The notes beneath the pieces are model-generated. The model was not told where the DNA came from and did not search any database. It saw only the letters and a program-made list of their open reading frames with translations. DNA of 64,000 bases, taken from assembly GCF_010183535.1 (NCBI RefSeq), contig NC_071329.1, positions 14,322,001-14,386,000 on the forward strand, read 5' to 3'. Of the stretch, positions 21,901-34,149 are shown piece after piece. Both the position numbers and the translations under genes were made by a program. Origin of the DNA: Caenorhabditis remanei (taxonomy: Eukaryota > Nematoda > Chromadorea > Rhabditida > Rhabditidae). Within the stretch, counting starts at the first letter, position 1; every line of letters begins with the position of its first letter.

Positions 21901-23646
21901 CCGTCTTGGACTGCTTCAAACGGTTCAACAGAGAGAAAACCCATTCGTTTTCGATTTATGGAGAGGTAGTTGGCAAGCATTTCTGGAAAAAATCAGGCGA
22001 TCCGGATCAGAGTGGTACGGAAGTAAACTCGGAAGTTAGACGGAAGTGAGTTTTATTTCGACAATATGAAACGAACATCAAAAATATGAAGTTAATATGT
22101 TGAATTGATGGTATTACTACCCTTCGAGCATAAAAAATTCCGAAATTTTTCTTATCCCCTACCAGTAGACCTGAAAAAGAAAGTCTTCACTTCCGACTTC
22201 CGACTTCCGACTTCGGGGTTTCAAATTCGGCTGCTTTTTCAGGTCTACTGGTAGGGGATAAGAAACATTTCGGAATTATTTATGCTCGAAGGGTAGTAAT
22301 ACCATCAATTCAACATATTAACTTCATATTTTTGAAGTTCGTTTCATATTGTCGAAATAAAACTCACTTCCGTCTAACTTCCGAGTTTACTTCCGTACCA
22401 CTCTGATCCGGATGTCCGTCCACAAGAATTCAAATTATTTTCCCCGAAACCTAGTGAAGCACACGACTTGGCAGATTGCCAATTGAGTCGCCGCTCAGCC
22501 AATTATAATGTAGACGAATGATAGGGAGGTAAAATAAATCTCACTTTTCCTCAATTTTCTTGCTTTTTTTGGAAACCGCGCACAAAAATACAAATTTTCA
22601 GCACACAAAAAAATTTAGAGAAATTTTTTGGATTTCGCGCAAATTTTACGCTAATTTTTTGGAGCGCAGATGCTACATATGGCCCGTGGCTCACCACTCA
22701 AATCGAATTTTGCCGCATTCCAATCCGGATCAATCAACGGAAATCCGCCTCTTTTCTCGATATCTTCCCTCAAATATTGTAGTGAATCACTATCCATTCC
22801 TGCTCGATCCATACATTTTTTCGTGAAAATTCTCAGTTGCTCATTCGGTTTTGTAGAGAATTTCTTGGTTTTTCGGACCAACGCTACAAGAAGGTCATGA
22901 TTCACAAAATTATAAAAGAAAACTTACAAAAAATTTGATACGTGAGTCGTTGCAACTGCTTATGACCCCATCCACTGTCATCAGTTGTGTGGTCAGGGTA
23001 CCGGCCACAGACGTGACTGTAAAAGTCATCACATGGATCTACGCTGGTTTTTTGGAAGCTTTTCTGAAAAAAATTAAATACAAATAGTTTGATTAAAAAA
23101 AGCTTACAATCATGGAAGCGATTCCCATACACTCTTTTGTCCAACATGTCTCAAGTTTTGAATTTTTAGCTGAAATTAAGAAACATTTTCAATTTGAAAC
23201 ATCTGAATTCTATTTGCTGGGCAAAGTTGTTGAAACCACTGAAATGACCTTGAAAAATGAATTTTTTCTCTGAGTCTCTCAATTTTGCACACTATTTTAT
23301 CGGTTTAGGTAGAGCGCAGTTGTAAAAAGCGTGCCGTGCTAATATGAATACCTTTTGAAGATTTTCCGAGTGCAATTGCCAACACAAGTCCAATCAGAAG
23401 GGCAATTATTATAGCAATCAAAGATAACACAACTATTTTGAAACGCTTTTGGGAGACCGTCACTTTCTTTGGTTTCGCTTCTTGATCCTCTGATGATTCT
23501 GATGTCTTTTCGTGACTTTGATCTACCAATTCAATTTGTTCCGACCCCTGGTTTCGATTTGGGTTAATTAGCACTAATTGCTCTTGATTACTGTAAGTAA
23601 TTTTTTCAATTAATTAAAAAAAGTTTTTTTCTAAAACTCACTCCAT
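18932..23646 (-). CDS. Neprilysin-like M13 metallopeptidase A
   Basis: There are 14 minus-strand exons: 23646-23642, 23590-23352, 23169-23108, 23063-22928, 22883-22695, 21982-21807, 21757-21656, 21612-21400, 21347-21192, 20717-20460, 20240-20075, 20029-19770, 19313-19155 and 19108-18932. They give 765 residues with all phases closed. It is a type II membrane protein: short cytosolic N terminus, one helix near residues 53-76, then the ectodomain with VDPCDDFYSHVCG. The zinc site is HEIGH at 598-602 with the third ligand E663 in EIIGD. The C terminus is CKLF, where the family usually has CxxW. Family members cleave small peptides outside the cell. The normally conserved NAFY substrate-binding motif is replaced by SLYA (555-558), so specificity or activity is uncertain. 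Several introns contain fold-back repeats. Confidence 0.85.
19390..19716. repeat. Fold-back repeat R3 in an intron of M13 gene A
   Basis: Inverted arms with GTACAAAAATGTTGTCAACT and complementary words. Same family as 12693-13105 and 53556-53957. Confidence 0.65.
20748..21176. repeat. Fold-back repeat R3b in an intron of M13 gene A
   Basis: Long palindrome with CACTACCATGAAAGTTACAG and its complement, with ends resembling R3. Copies also lie at 28367 and 54296. Confidence 0.65.
21995..22413. repeat. Fold-back element, about 420 bp, in M13 gene A
   Basis: Arms of about 165 bases are near-perfect inverted copies (GATCCGGATCAGAGTGGTAC at the left, its complement at the right) around a centre with a short CTTCCGA run. 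It fills the intron between exons 5 and 6 together with an R5 copy. Confidence 0.7.
22440..22675. repeat. Repeat R5 in M13 gene A
   Basis: Contains CCTAGTGAAGCACACGACTT, the AATTGAGTCGCCGCTC word and, at the far end, GGAGCGCAGATGC. Related copies are at 60752 and 63255, also inside introns. Confidence 0.55.
23297..23343. repeat. Repeat R2, partial copy
   Basis: Only the right arm (CGGTTTAGGTAGAGCGCAG ... CGTGCTAATATG) is clear, within an intron of M13 gene A. Confidence 0.5.
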
Positions 23647-23918
23647 TTTTCAAAAGACTAGACGAGAAATTTTGAACCGAGAAAATGACAAAGGGTTTAA
23701 AAATATTGAAAAGTGGGAGACGTTCACGTTTATGCGATTTTTTATTTGGTTTATTTGTTCTCTTGTGTTTCCAGAGGGCAGGAGAATAATGGGGGTCATA
23801 AAATTTTATGAGGGTAGATGGTGGGCACTTTTCGAATTTTGAGAAGGGAAACGGAAAAAAAGTTTCAAAAGTCAGAAATATCGGAAAGAAAGGGTTTTAT
23901 TTCAAACTAAAAATAATT

Positions 23919-26900
23919 CTAATCCACAAAAATATAACATTTCTTCTTCCGATTCATTGGCGATCCAACCGGACAATTGAATGCTTTCGAGAAAGATCCC
24001 AGATTCGAGAACACACCGTTCACCCGAAAACTGTCAGATGGATGAGTGTTTTGGGACAGAACAGTGGATAGACTTTGAGTGGATCGTGGAGCACACCGGT
24101 CCTAAAAATTCAACGGTAACGCTACGGTGACAAACTGAAAAAATGAGTACCAGAGCATAAATGTGATACATCATTTTCTCTGCAGGAACATCTTCGAAAC
24201 CTATGATTTTTGGGTCATCTGATATGTTAAGGTTACGGTAGGTTCGGATGGCGGCGTCGATACCACTACGATCAGCAAATAATTCTGTGAATACGTTGGA
24301 CGAGTTCATCTGGAAAAGTGAAAAGTTTCTGTATATCTTTCTGCACGGTATCGTATATCCGGATATCCCCTAACTCACATTTCTCCCGAAATCCGGATCA
24401 TCATAATTATCGTATTGATCTGTCAAACACTTCACTCTCTTTGTATATTCCTCCTGATCCTCTTTTGGCAGCCACTTTTCATAAAATCCATCCTCATTCC
24501 ACTCAATTCCTGTTGGATCGAAACTGTGCCCCATTTCATGACCCAACGTAGCTCCGGTAGTAGCGTACTTTGCATAGACGGGATAAGTTGAGTCCAGATT
24601 TGGCTCATCAATTATAGGGATCATTATATCTGAATCTTGTCCAATGAGAAACGTATGAACAACAACAAGACGGTTTACTAATTTGATTCTCAGCAGCTGC
24701 ATAAAATGCATTCACTTGGAACAAATCATGAGTGGGGTCCAGCGAAAGATTATAAGTGACAAAATTCAACCAGATTTCCGTTCGATATCTGTTGATCTTC
24801 TTCATGACTGTATAGAAAGAATCCGATGGGAGAGTGTGAAGCTAAAATTTGATTCAATTCAGTTTCAAATTTTCCTATATTTGGATTACAGTCTCAAAAG
24901 TGTGATCCAATGTTCCTTCTTTTTCATATTCATCCGGATATCCCACCAACTTTTTCAATTTTGAAAGCTTCAAACTAGCTCGTCGTTTTCCTTCCAAGGA
25001 GAGCCATGTGGAGTTCGAAATGATTTCAAGATAGGCTTCACAAGGTGTTGTCCACCATTTCGGAGACAATTTTACGGTTTTCTCGGTCGAAATGATTCTG
25101 GACGAACGCACGAAGGGTGGCACGTGGCAAGTTGTTGATTACGACCTGGAAAATTACTGACTAGGGTAGGCTCTAGAGTGACCGGGGAGTTATAGTACGT
25201 GACTCATATCATTGGAAAGCTGAGAGAGCGCTGATTTCAAATATATTATCAGTTTTTGCATTCGAGATCTGGTATTCGAGAAAAACGAGGTCAATGTTTG
25301 GACCGCTGACAAGTCATTACCTTACCGACATACCACACTGTCGATATTTTTACACGTCAGTAGGTAATGAGATGTTAGTGGTCCAAACTTTGACCTCGTT
25401 TTTCTTGAATACCAGACCTCGAGGGCAAACATTGAATATATATTTGAAACCAGCGTTTTCTCAGCTTCCCAAAGATAAAAGTGACGTCCTATATCTCCAC
25501 GGTCAATCGGGAGCCTTCCCTAGTGAGAACACCCGGATAAAACCTGTTATGGCTCACCTCATCACACGTTCTGCCATTAGCCACGGAACTCTCATAAGTG
25601 ATAGATGAATTCGAGTTTTCAAGGAATCTAAGCACCAAGTAGTTTGCCAAAATTCTTGAAAGTGTGTTATTTTGCACCTTAATTCCAAATAATTGTTTCC
25701 TAAACTTTCTCCTCCCTATCTCACTATCTGACTCCCTCCGAAATTCTCAAAAACGGGATCTGCATTTGAAATCTTCTTTTTGAACTGCTTCCAATTTCCA
25801 GTCTTTGGATGCAGCAGGTTTTTCAGGATCTTCTCAAACTGAATACTTGGAGCGATCTCTTTCAGTTTCACACTTTCCGAAATATTCTCAAATTCAAAAC
25901 TTTTCGAATCGCTCATCAAAAAGTGAATTTACCGATTTCAACTCTTCATAAAAGCTGTAAACATCTCTGATATCATTGAGAACTTGATTCGCCTTTGATG
26001 TAATGTTATTGGCAGTTAGAATTGCAGAAATCATCTGAAAGAAAGCTCGAGAAAATAAGAATATTCAAAATACAACCAACATTAATTATTTTGTGTTCAG
26101 GAATGTGTTTAGCAGTATCAAAATCTGAAACAATTTTCAGTTCCCACTTGTTTATTGATTGGAGTTTGAAAAGACCAAAATCGTGCTGACCTAATTTGGC
26201 CATATTGATGAGTATAGCTGAAAATCATTAAATTTTTTGATTTTTTTTTTGAAAACGTCGAATTTTTGACTATACTTCAGAATTCACTCAAAAATTAATT
26301 TTTTAAATGTAAAATTTCTTTTAAAAGTCGAACCCTTGAACATTTTCAAGTATGGCTTTTTCTATTACAAATTACCATTCAAATCAAATTTCGACGCCTC
26401 CCAATTCTCATCTATCATAGGCCAAGTTCCCAGGAATCGAATGTCTTTCAGAACTTCCTTCATTGTCCTCTTGAGTTTAAGATCTAAGATCTGGAATTTT
26501 ATAGCTTGTTTTCACAACTACAGTACACTTCAAAGTACCGTTTCATTCTTCAAATCTTGACACTTCCAATACAATAGCTTCATAGTATTTTCTGATTTCG
26601 AGGTTGTCGTATGATTTTTTACGAGGAATTCTATAAAATAATTTTGCTTTTGTAAATTTGGGTTTCTAGGCCATCAAATTTATATTTATTTGAAAGAGCA
26701 GATTTCGACAGTTTCAATGGTGTTTTCCATTTTTGGAAATGTAGAATTTCCGATGAGTTATGACGGTTTGAAGTTGGTGGCCTAGGTTTCATTTCTATTC
26801 ATTTTAAAGAGCAAAACTTGGCCATTCTAATGGTGTTTTCAAAACTTCAAACTTTTGAGTTTCCGATGAGTAATGACAGTTTGAATTTGGTGACCTGGGT

Positions 26901-27438
26901 GTCCGAATTTCTAGGCCATCAACTTGAGATCGTCATAACTCATCTGAAACTCAACATTTTCAAAATTTGAAAACACCATTGAAATGTCAAATTGCGCTAT
27001 TTCATATAAAATTAAATTTGGTGGTCTAAAAACCTCACCTTTGATAAGTTTCTTGATGATTTTTCTCTTTTTCGCATTCCTAGTACCATCCGACAACGTA
27101 TGTTGTATATAGTTTCCACATGACGCTTTATAGAAATTCTCGCAAGGATCTACGGTTGTATCACGCCAGTTTAGCTGGAAAAAAACCTGTTTGGATTCTA
27201 GAAAATGTAATGGGAGTCATACCAGCTGATGAGCTAGTGTTACACATTCCGGAGATTCACATACATTCCTTCGTTTTTGGGTTACGGAAGGATGAGAGTT
27301 CTCTGGGTTTCTCAATGGAGCAACCCTTGTGAGTTTTTGATTGTACTTCCAGACTGCAAGAGTTCCAAGAATAAGAAATAAGGAGGCGAGAAGAATTAGA
27401 ATAATAAATATCAAAGGGTTGTTTAACTTGTTTCTCAT
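23919..27438 (-). pseudogene. Neprilysin-like M13 gene B, frameshifted
   Basis: Minus-strand exons are approximately 27438-27223, 27174-27039, 26630-26539, 26490-26376, 26217-26081, 26034-25933, 25867-25725, 25677-25531, 25145-24890, 24841-24679, 24629-24379, 24309-24151 and 24101-23919. The catalytic words survive: VNAFY, HEMGH and the third-ligand segment TELFAD. The frame is broken, however. In the 25145-24890 exon the reading frame meets TGA just after MVDNTL and the homologous sequence continues one base out of frame. In addition, the exons near 25868 and 25678 need poor acceptors (TTTGAG, ATTAAG) and the join between them does not keep frame. It is a recent pseudogene, unless these are assembly errors. 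The N terminus has a single membrane helix like its paralogues. Confidence 0.72.
25161..25523. repeat. Fold-back repeat R1, full copy
   Basis: Palindromic element beginning CTAGGGTAGGCTC and ending GAGCCTTCCCTAG, with inner words GGTATTCGAGAAAAACGAGG on both arms. It lies in an intron of M13 pseudogene B. Confidence 0.7.
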
Positions 27439-27698
27439 AGAAGTACTGGTATGAAATTTCTTAAAATTAGAGAGTTAGGTAGGTCACTAATAATCACATA
27501 CCTATTAAAAAATCAGAAGTCGAAATCGAAAACTAAATTGAACCAGACCAATCAATCTATCATTTGACGTCATCAGGGACATTTCACGTTTTACAAAAAA
27601 AGTTAGGAAGAAAAAACGTGATATGATTCTTCAAAATGTTTTATTTCCAATTTTAGAATTTTCTTGCGGAAAAGTTTCTGATTGATTTCTGTGAAATA

Positions 27699-30600
27699 AT
27701 GCAAGATTTTCCGAATGCATCACTACTCGAGTCTCGACAAACTGGAACGGAGACACAGGTATTTCTAGAGCGGAGCCTCAACTTAAAAAGGAGGCGGGGC
27801 CTCAAAAATTGATTTTCAGATCAGCATGGATCAACAAAACACTACTGTCACAGCCATGGATAATGGTGACAAGAACCGAAAAAAGATAGCGTGGAGTGGA
27901 ATCGTGGCAACAGTACCGCAGGCAGGTGGAGGGCGGAAAGAGGTTATTAAGAATGGTAAGGTTTTTGGATTACTGTAGGTTTTTAGATTACTGTAGTCAT
28001 TTTTAGTAAGCGGAGTTGCTGAACCAGGTGAAGTGTTGGCGCTGATGGGTGGAAGTGGAGCAGGTAAAACGACACTGATGAATATTCTTGCTCATTTGGA
28101 TACCAATGGAGTGGAGGTGGGACATCTGCATCTGGACAAGACAGATCGATGGGGAGTTTTTTTTTCAAAATCTTGATTTCAGTACTACGGAGATGTGACG
28201 GTCAACGGGAAGAAGATAACCAAACAGAGAATGCGTCAAATGTGTGCATATGTTCAGCAGGTGGACTTGTTTTGTGGAACACTGACGGTTAGGGAGCAAC
28301 TGACTTATACGGTACGCCTAGATATAGTACTTAGATACAGATACAGTAGTAGATACAGTACTACGGTACAGTATTTCTCAAAAGGTTATCAACTTTGGGT
28401 GTTTTTAGTGGAAAATGCCAACTTTGACAGTATATTTCGGTGCCTTCTGATTGTCCGAAAGGTTTTATTTTGTGTGGGTTAGATAAAACAAAAATAGCAC
28501 AGAATTTTTGTAGTTGACCATTTTTTTATAGGGACACTACCATGAAAGTTACAGGTAATGAAAGTAATTTCTCACTGAAGCAGACTAATTTCAGTGCGTA
28601 TTGAGCTTTTCACTTTGACGACCTATAACTTTCATGGTAGTGTTTCTACATAAAAAGATCAACTACAAAAATAATGTGCTATTTTTGCTCTGTCCAACCC
28701 ATACAAAATAAAATTTCAATCAGGTGACACCGAAATGAACTGTCAAAGTTGAATTGAAAACAGCCAGAGATGATAAACTTTTGAGGGGTACTGTAGATGA
28801 CTTTTTTTCATTTCCTATATTTGAGGCATGGATGAGAATGAAGGATTGTACTGCTGAGCAAAGAATGGAACGAGTTGAAAGTGTGTTGAGAGATATGAAT
28901 CTGATCGATTGTCAGAATACTCTGATTGGAATTCCGAATCGAATGAAAGGAATTTCAATTGGGGAGAAGAAGAGATTGGCGTTCGCTTGTGAAGTTAGTA
29001 GTGACCCACCATTTGCCTTATAACTCATAAATTACTTTTAGATTCTTACCGATCCTCAAATCCTCTTCTGTGACGAGCCCACTTCTGGTCTCGACGCCTT
29101 CATGGCTTCTGAAGTCGTCCGTGCACTTCTTGACCTAGCCGCTAAAGGGAAGACTATTATAGTCGTCCTCCACCAACCATCCAGTACAGTATTCCGAATG
29201 TTCCACAAAGTTTGTTTCATGGCGACTGGAAAAACCGTTTACCATGGTGCAGTCGACAAGTTGTGTCCGTTTTTCGATGGCTTGGGAAGAGAGTTCCGGG
29301 TTCCTGAGAGTTACAATCCTGCGGATTTTGTGATGTCGGAAATCTCGATAAGTCCCGAGACCGAAAAGGATGATATTCAGAGAATTGAGGTACCGGGATC
29401 AGGGTGGCTTTAAAAAGTTTTTAAAGAAACATGGAATTTCAGTTCATAATCTCCGAGTATCAAAAAAGTGATATTGGGAACGAGATGCTCAAAAACACCA
29501 GGACAACAATTGACGAGTTTGGAGGTTATGGAGAGGAAGAGGAGGACGATGGGAGCAACCGCTACAACTCCTCATTCGCCACCCAATTCAATGTTCTTCT
29601 CAAAAGATCTCTCCGCACAACTCTCCGTGATCCCCTTCTCCTTCGTGTCCGTTTCGCTCAGATCGTGGTGACCGCTATCCTTGTGGGCGTTGTCAACTGG
29701 CGTACCGAGTTGAGTGGGCCAACAATTCAGAATTTGGAGGGTGTCATGTACAATTGTGCGCGTGACATGACTTTTCTTTTCTATTTTCCATCTGTCAATG
29801 TGAGTTGTGTGAAACTTGCTAGGGAAGGCTCCGTGAAGTTTCTCAGCTTTCCGTTGATATAAGTCACGCCCAGAACTTCACGACCACGCCTTCCCCAGTT
29901 AAACTCTAAACTAAAAGTTCCAGGTCATAACTTCGGAGCTGCCCGTCTTCCTTCGTGAGCACAAATCGAATATCTACTCTGTCGAAGCGTATTTTCTTGC
30001 TAAAAGTATAGCTGAACTCCCTCAATACACGATTCTCCCTTTGATTTATGGATCGGTAGTCTATTGGATGGCTGGATTGGTTGCATCGCCAATCTCCTCG
30101 TTCTTTGTGTTCGTATTCGTTTGTATCACTCTCACTTGGGTGGCTGTTTCGATTGGTAGGTCCCCCCTTTCGCTAGCAAGGGAAGCCTTTGGTGACGCGA
30201 CTTTCAAACGCGCTATAAATTTGGTTATTGGTACTTTCGACTACGGAAAGTCCCTTTCTGCAGTCAAAACCTGATAAATGACTCTGCGAGCCGAGTTATG
30301 AGCTCAAACTGTTCGAATGCTTAAGATATTCCAAATAGAATTCCAAATCAACAAGTAGTATACGCGAGATGTTCTCATTTAAGAATTTTCCATGCGAAAA
30401 AGCTTAAGACGCACTCTCCGAGTCGATCGAGCATCGATCGACTCACCATGTTCACCCGAAAAAAGTCGACCATCTGCGATTTGCCAATCCTTTTGATCAA
30501 AGATAGTATAAAGTGTCCTCAGTAAATTGGGGTACTTTTTGGCCGGGTCCGTCACCTGGATACCTAGGAAAATCAAAAAATCGATATTTTTCGAAATTTT

Positions 30601-32991
30601 TTCCTGAAGTAGTTAGGAATGAAATCTCAACGGGAAGTTATTGTAGACACTATTTTAAGCATTTTTTGTGTTCAGAAGGAAATTCCAGCTCAACTTCTTC
30701 ATTGTGAAATTTTTGAAAATTCATGAATTTTTCCGGTTTTTTCATGAAATCGTTTTTATCTCGACAGGGACACGAGAAGACAGCGTTTTTATTCACAATT
30801 CCAAATCTACATAAAATTTGGTATCGGAAACATGTTGTCCCTACTCGTATCTATCCCCAAAGAACGGTTTTTTGGGAAAGTATGAGAAAAACTGGGATTT
30901 TTATTTTCGAGGTCTTCCGGTAAATCGTTTTTAATGTTTCAAAATAATGGTTTTTTGAGTTTTTTTATTTAGTCGCGTTGTTTTGTTTCAGTTCCGACAT
31001 AATTCTCGATCATACCACAAAAAAATATTCAAAAAAATTGAATTTTTCGAAATTAAAAAAAAATTTCTGAATTGAATCATTCGAACTGAATTATCGAGGA
31101 TAGCATTAAAAAATCAAAAGAATATAACTGGAACATATTTCAGGTTCATGAAACAACTGATTTCTATTATCCGGTCGTCTCCAACTCATGCTTTCCTGTT
31201 GAAATTTAGCGAAATGTTCAACTAAAAAAGCTGATGCAACGGTTCTTCATACTTGCAACGTTATTTGACAGAGGATTGTGTTGAATATGATAAGAAAAGT
31301 AAGAAAACTACAAAAATTGATTGATTTAGCAAGATTTTCAAGAAAAGATGAAAAAATGAGACTCATACATGTTTAATGGTCTGACCTTTTTGTGGGAGTC
31401 AGAAAAGTGTTTTTTTCAATTTTTTCTTGAAAATCTTGCTAAATCAATCAATTTTTGTAGTTTTCTTACTTTTCTTATCATATTCAACACAATCCTCTGT
31501 CAAATAACGTTGCAAGTATGAAGAACCGTTGCATCAGCTTTTTTAGTTGAACATTTCGCTAAATTTCAACAGGAAAGCATGAGTTGGAGACGACCGGATA
31601 ATAGAAATCAGTTGTTTCATGAACCTGAAATATGTTCCAGTTATATTCTTTTGATTTTTTAATGCTATCCTCGATAATTCAGTTCGAATGATTCAATTCA
31701 GAAATTTTTTTTTAATTTCGAAAAATTCAATTTTTTTGAATATTTTTTTGTGGTATGATCGAGAATTATGTCGGAACTGAAACAAAACAACGCGACTAAA
31801 TAAAAAAACTCAAAAAACCATTATTTTGAAACATTAAAAACGATTTACCGGAAGACCTCGAAAATAAAAATCCCAGTTTTTCTCATACTTTCCCAAAAAA
31901 CCGTTCTTTGGGGATAGATACGAGTAGGGACAACATGTTTCCGATACCAAATTTTATGTAGATTTGGAATTGTGAATAAAAAACGCTGTCTTCTCGTGTC
32001 CCTGTCGAGATAAAAACGATTTCATGAAAAAACCGGAAAAATTCATGAATTTTCAAAAATTTCACAATGAAGAAGTTGAGCTGGAATTTCCTTCTGAACA
32101 CAAAAAATGCTTAAAATAGTGTCTACAATAACTTCCCGTTGAGATTTCATTCCTAACTACTTCAGGAAAAAATTTCGAAAAATATCGATTTTTTGATTTT
32201 CCTAGGTATCCAGGTGACGGACCCGGCCAAAAAGTACCCCAATTTACTGAGGACACTTTATACTATCTTTGATCAAAAGGATTGGCAAATCGCAGATGGT
32301 CGACTTTTTTCGGGTGAACATGGGTGATCGAACGAGTCAGAGAGTCCGTCTTAACCATCTGAAATATTTAAGAGCTCATAACTCGACTCGCTGAGACATT
32401 TAGCAGGTTTTTTTTGCAGAAATGGACTCCCCGTAGTCGAAAGTACCTACAACCGAATTTATATACGATTTGAAAGCCGCGTCTTCAAAGACTTTCCTTG
32501 TAAGACAACACCAAATTCATTATTCCAGCTTACGTCGGTGCATGTATCTTCGGAGATGAAGGGCTTGTGGTGACCTTTATGCCAATGTTCGTCCTCCCCA
32601 TGCTTGTCTTTGGAGGTATCCTTTTTTAAAACCTCACTGAAATCCTCCTCTTTAAATTACTTTTTAAGGATTCTACATAAACGCCAACAACATTCCTTCG
32701 TATTTCCGCCACATTTCTTACCTATCCTGGTTCAAACATGGATTCGAAGCACTCGAGGCGAATCAGTGGAAACCAATCACTGAAATTCCTGGGTGCTCCC
32801 CGGCGGCGAACCCTCTGACGGCTAGCTCTACTCAAGGCTATTGCCCAGCTGTTAATGGAGAAGGAATATTGGAGCGTCGTGGTATTGACACACCGCTTTA
32901 TGTGAATGTTCTGATTCTCTTTGTCTCCTTTTTCATCTACCGTTTTATTGGATTGATGGCTCTAAAGGTTAGAGTTCGATTTGCCAAGTAA
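27699..32991 (+). CDS. ABCG (White-type) half transporter
   Basis: Ten exons: 27699-27758, 27820-27955, 28007-28116, 28183-28311, 28826-28993, 29042-29389, 29443-29799, 29924-30155, 32529-32615 and 32669-32991. They give 649 residues with closed phases. The nucleotide-binding domain comes first: Walker A GGSGAGKT (about 80-87), signature ISIGEKKR (about 188-195, Ile in place of the usual second Gly), Walker B ILFCDE (about 208-213), then the H-loop in VLHQPS. Six membrane helices follow, from the exon at 29443 onward. ABCG half transporters dimerise and move lipids or small hydrophobic compounds across membranes; it belongs with the worm wht group. Exons 5 and 10 use unusual acceptors (TTTGAG, TTTAAG). 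Intron 8 holds a palindrome of about 2.35 kb. Confidence 0.88.
28367..28795. repeat. Fold-back repeat R3b in ABCG intron 4
   Basis: Inverted arms with ACTACCATGAAAGTTACAGG and its complement. Same family as 20748 and 54296. Confidence 0.65.
29819..29898. repeat. Short R1-related fold-back in ABCG intron 7
   Basis: Begins CTAGGGAAGGCTCCGTG and ends CACGCCTTCCCCAG. A reduced copy of R1 with its central part missing. Confidence 0.5.
30165..32518. mobile_element. Giant palindrome, about 2.35 kb, in ABCG intron 8
   Basis: The two arms are inverted copies centred near 31,385. The inner 850 bases of each arm (about 30455-31300 and 31430-32310) look almost identical: the same 64-codon frame is read at 30513-30707 (+) and 32062-32256 (-). 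The outer 300 bases are more diverged, with an extra block of about 75 bases at 30330-30405. No transposase is visible. It is probably a fold-back transposon; gene conversion between arms could explain the near-identity. Confidence 0.75.
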
Positions 32992-33131
32992 AGATAATTT
33001 CATCTCATTTTTATTTGAAATCGCGAATTGTTGCAAAATAGCATTATAAAGATATGAAATTCGGGGACCGGTGAATACCAATAAGAAGAGGAGGGTGCGG
33101 TTAAAATATATAGTATTATGGCTGGAAGCAG

Positions 33132-33970
33132 TCAATCCAAGCCGTAGAGAACGTTGTGGACTCTTCCCAAGGTCATTCGGATCTTCAGCGCCTGGCCTTG
33201 AGTCAGGCCGACCATTCGACGGAAGATCTCACTGGTCTCCTCATGCAGGAAGCATGAGAAGAGGGAGCTTCCAGTCACTTCATGTGACATGATGACGTCG
33301 ATGATGGGTTTTGAACGGATCAGACAGAAGAGGAATTTCCTGATATCCGACTCCTGAAAAAGTCAGAATGAATGGAGGAGAAAAAATTCAGGTTTTGCAA
33401 ACTTGTCACAGGTCGGGACCGAGCCGAAATCGAAAGTTTTTCGGCCCAGCGTTTGAAATATCGAAAAAAAAACTCAAGCGTACATAGGATTGTTGATGAA
33501 AATTTCAAAAAAATGTTGTGAAAAATTGTGCGCATTTTTTGAATCCGGGCCGAGATTTTGCAAGTCTGGCGAATTTTCTCTAATTATAGCAAAAAAAACT
33601 TACGCTCCATCGATTGTAGTCAAAGCCTTGACCTCTCGGCAAGACGATAGTCTCCACTGTTGGCTGAAAATATTGTTTTCATGAATGTAACTGAGAGGTT
33701 CTATAAATCTCACCTCGATCTTCACTGGACGGCACACCTCCCAATCCACTGGACTCGGATCATCTTGAGAATTTGGAGACTGAAATTTGAATGAGTCATG
33801 TTCTGAAATCTGAGAGATAAACTCACTGTGGAGGACTCGGTGCTCTCGGGTTCATCATATTCATCGAGAAGTCTGGCGAGCTGAAAATTTGTGATATTGG
33901 GTAAAAAATATTTCAAGACGAATGGGGACCGTACCGTCGGAGATTGTTCGCGGAGAGTTAGTTGGCTCAT
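33132..33970 (-). CDS. Small SAM-like domain protein, paralogue 1
   Basis: Minus-strand exons are 33970-33935, 33880-33827, 33779-33714, 33663-33604 and 33353-33132, giving 145 residues, all phase 0. The last exon encodes a helical domain ending LKIRMTLGRVHNVLYG, which has the pattern of a SAM domain (the ...G..L... middle and a basic last helix). It shares exon order, exon sizes (12-codon first exon, 20-codon fourth exon) and sequence with the gene at 38243-40101, so the two are diverged duplicates now in opposite orientation. SAM domains bind other proteins or RNA; the partner is unknown. Confidence 0.72.
33395..33570. repeat. R4-related sequence in the SAM-like gene
   Basis: Contains CTTGTCACAGGTCGGGACC-type and GGGCCGAGATTTTGCAAG-type ends around an AT-rich core, in the intron before the last exon. 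A weak match to family R4. Confidence 0.35.
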
Positions 33971-34149
33971 TGCGAAGAAGCGAGAGGAGATTTGGCTGGA
34001 ATTATTTAAAATTATGTATAACTTGATTACAGCAATAAAGCAAAAAAAGGAGTTTGAAGGGGATAACAATATAAATTAAAAATTAAAAATTATTGTTAAT
34101 GTAATAAGAGCCAGTCAAATTGCAACGGGCTACCCTTCAAAACAACTCC

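Noticed and set aside
30513..30707. 64-codon frame repeated at 32062-32256
   Set aside because: Present twice only because the palindrome arms are near-identical; no motif or codon bias suggests a protein.
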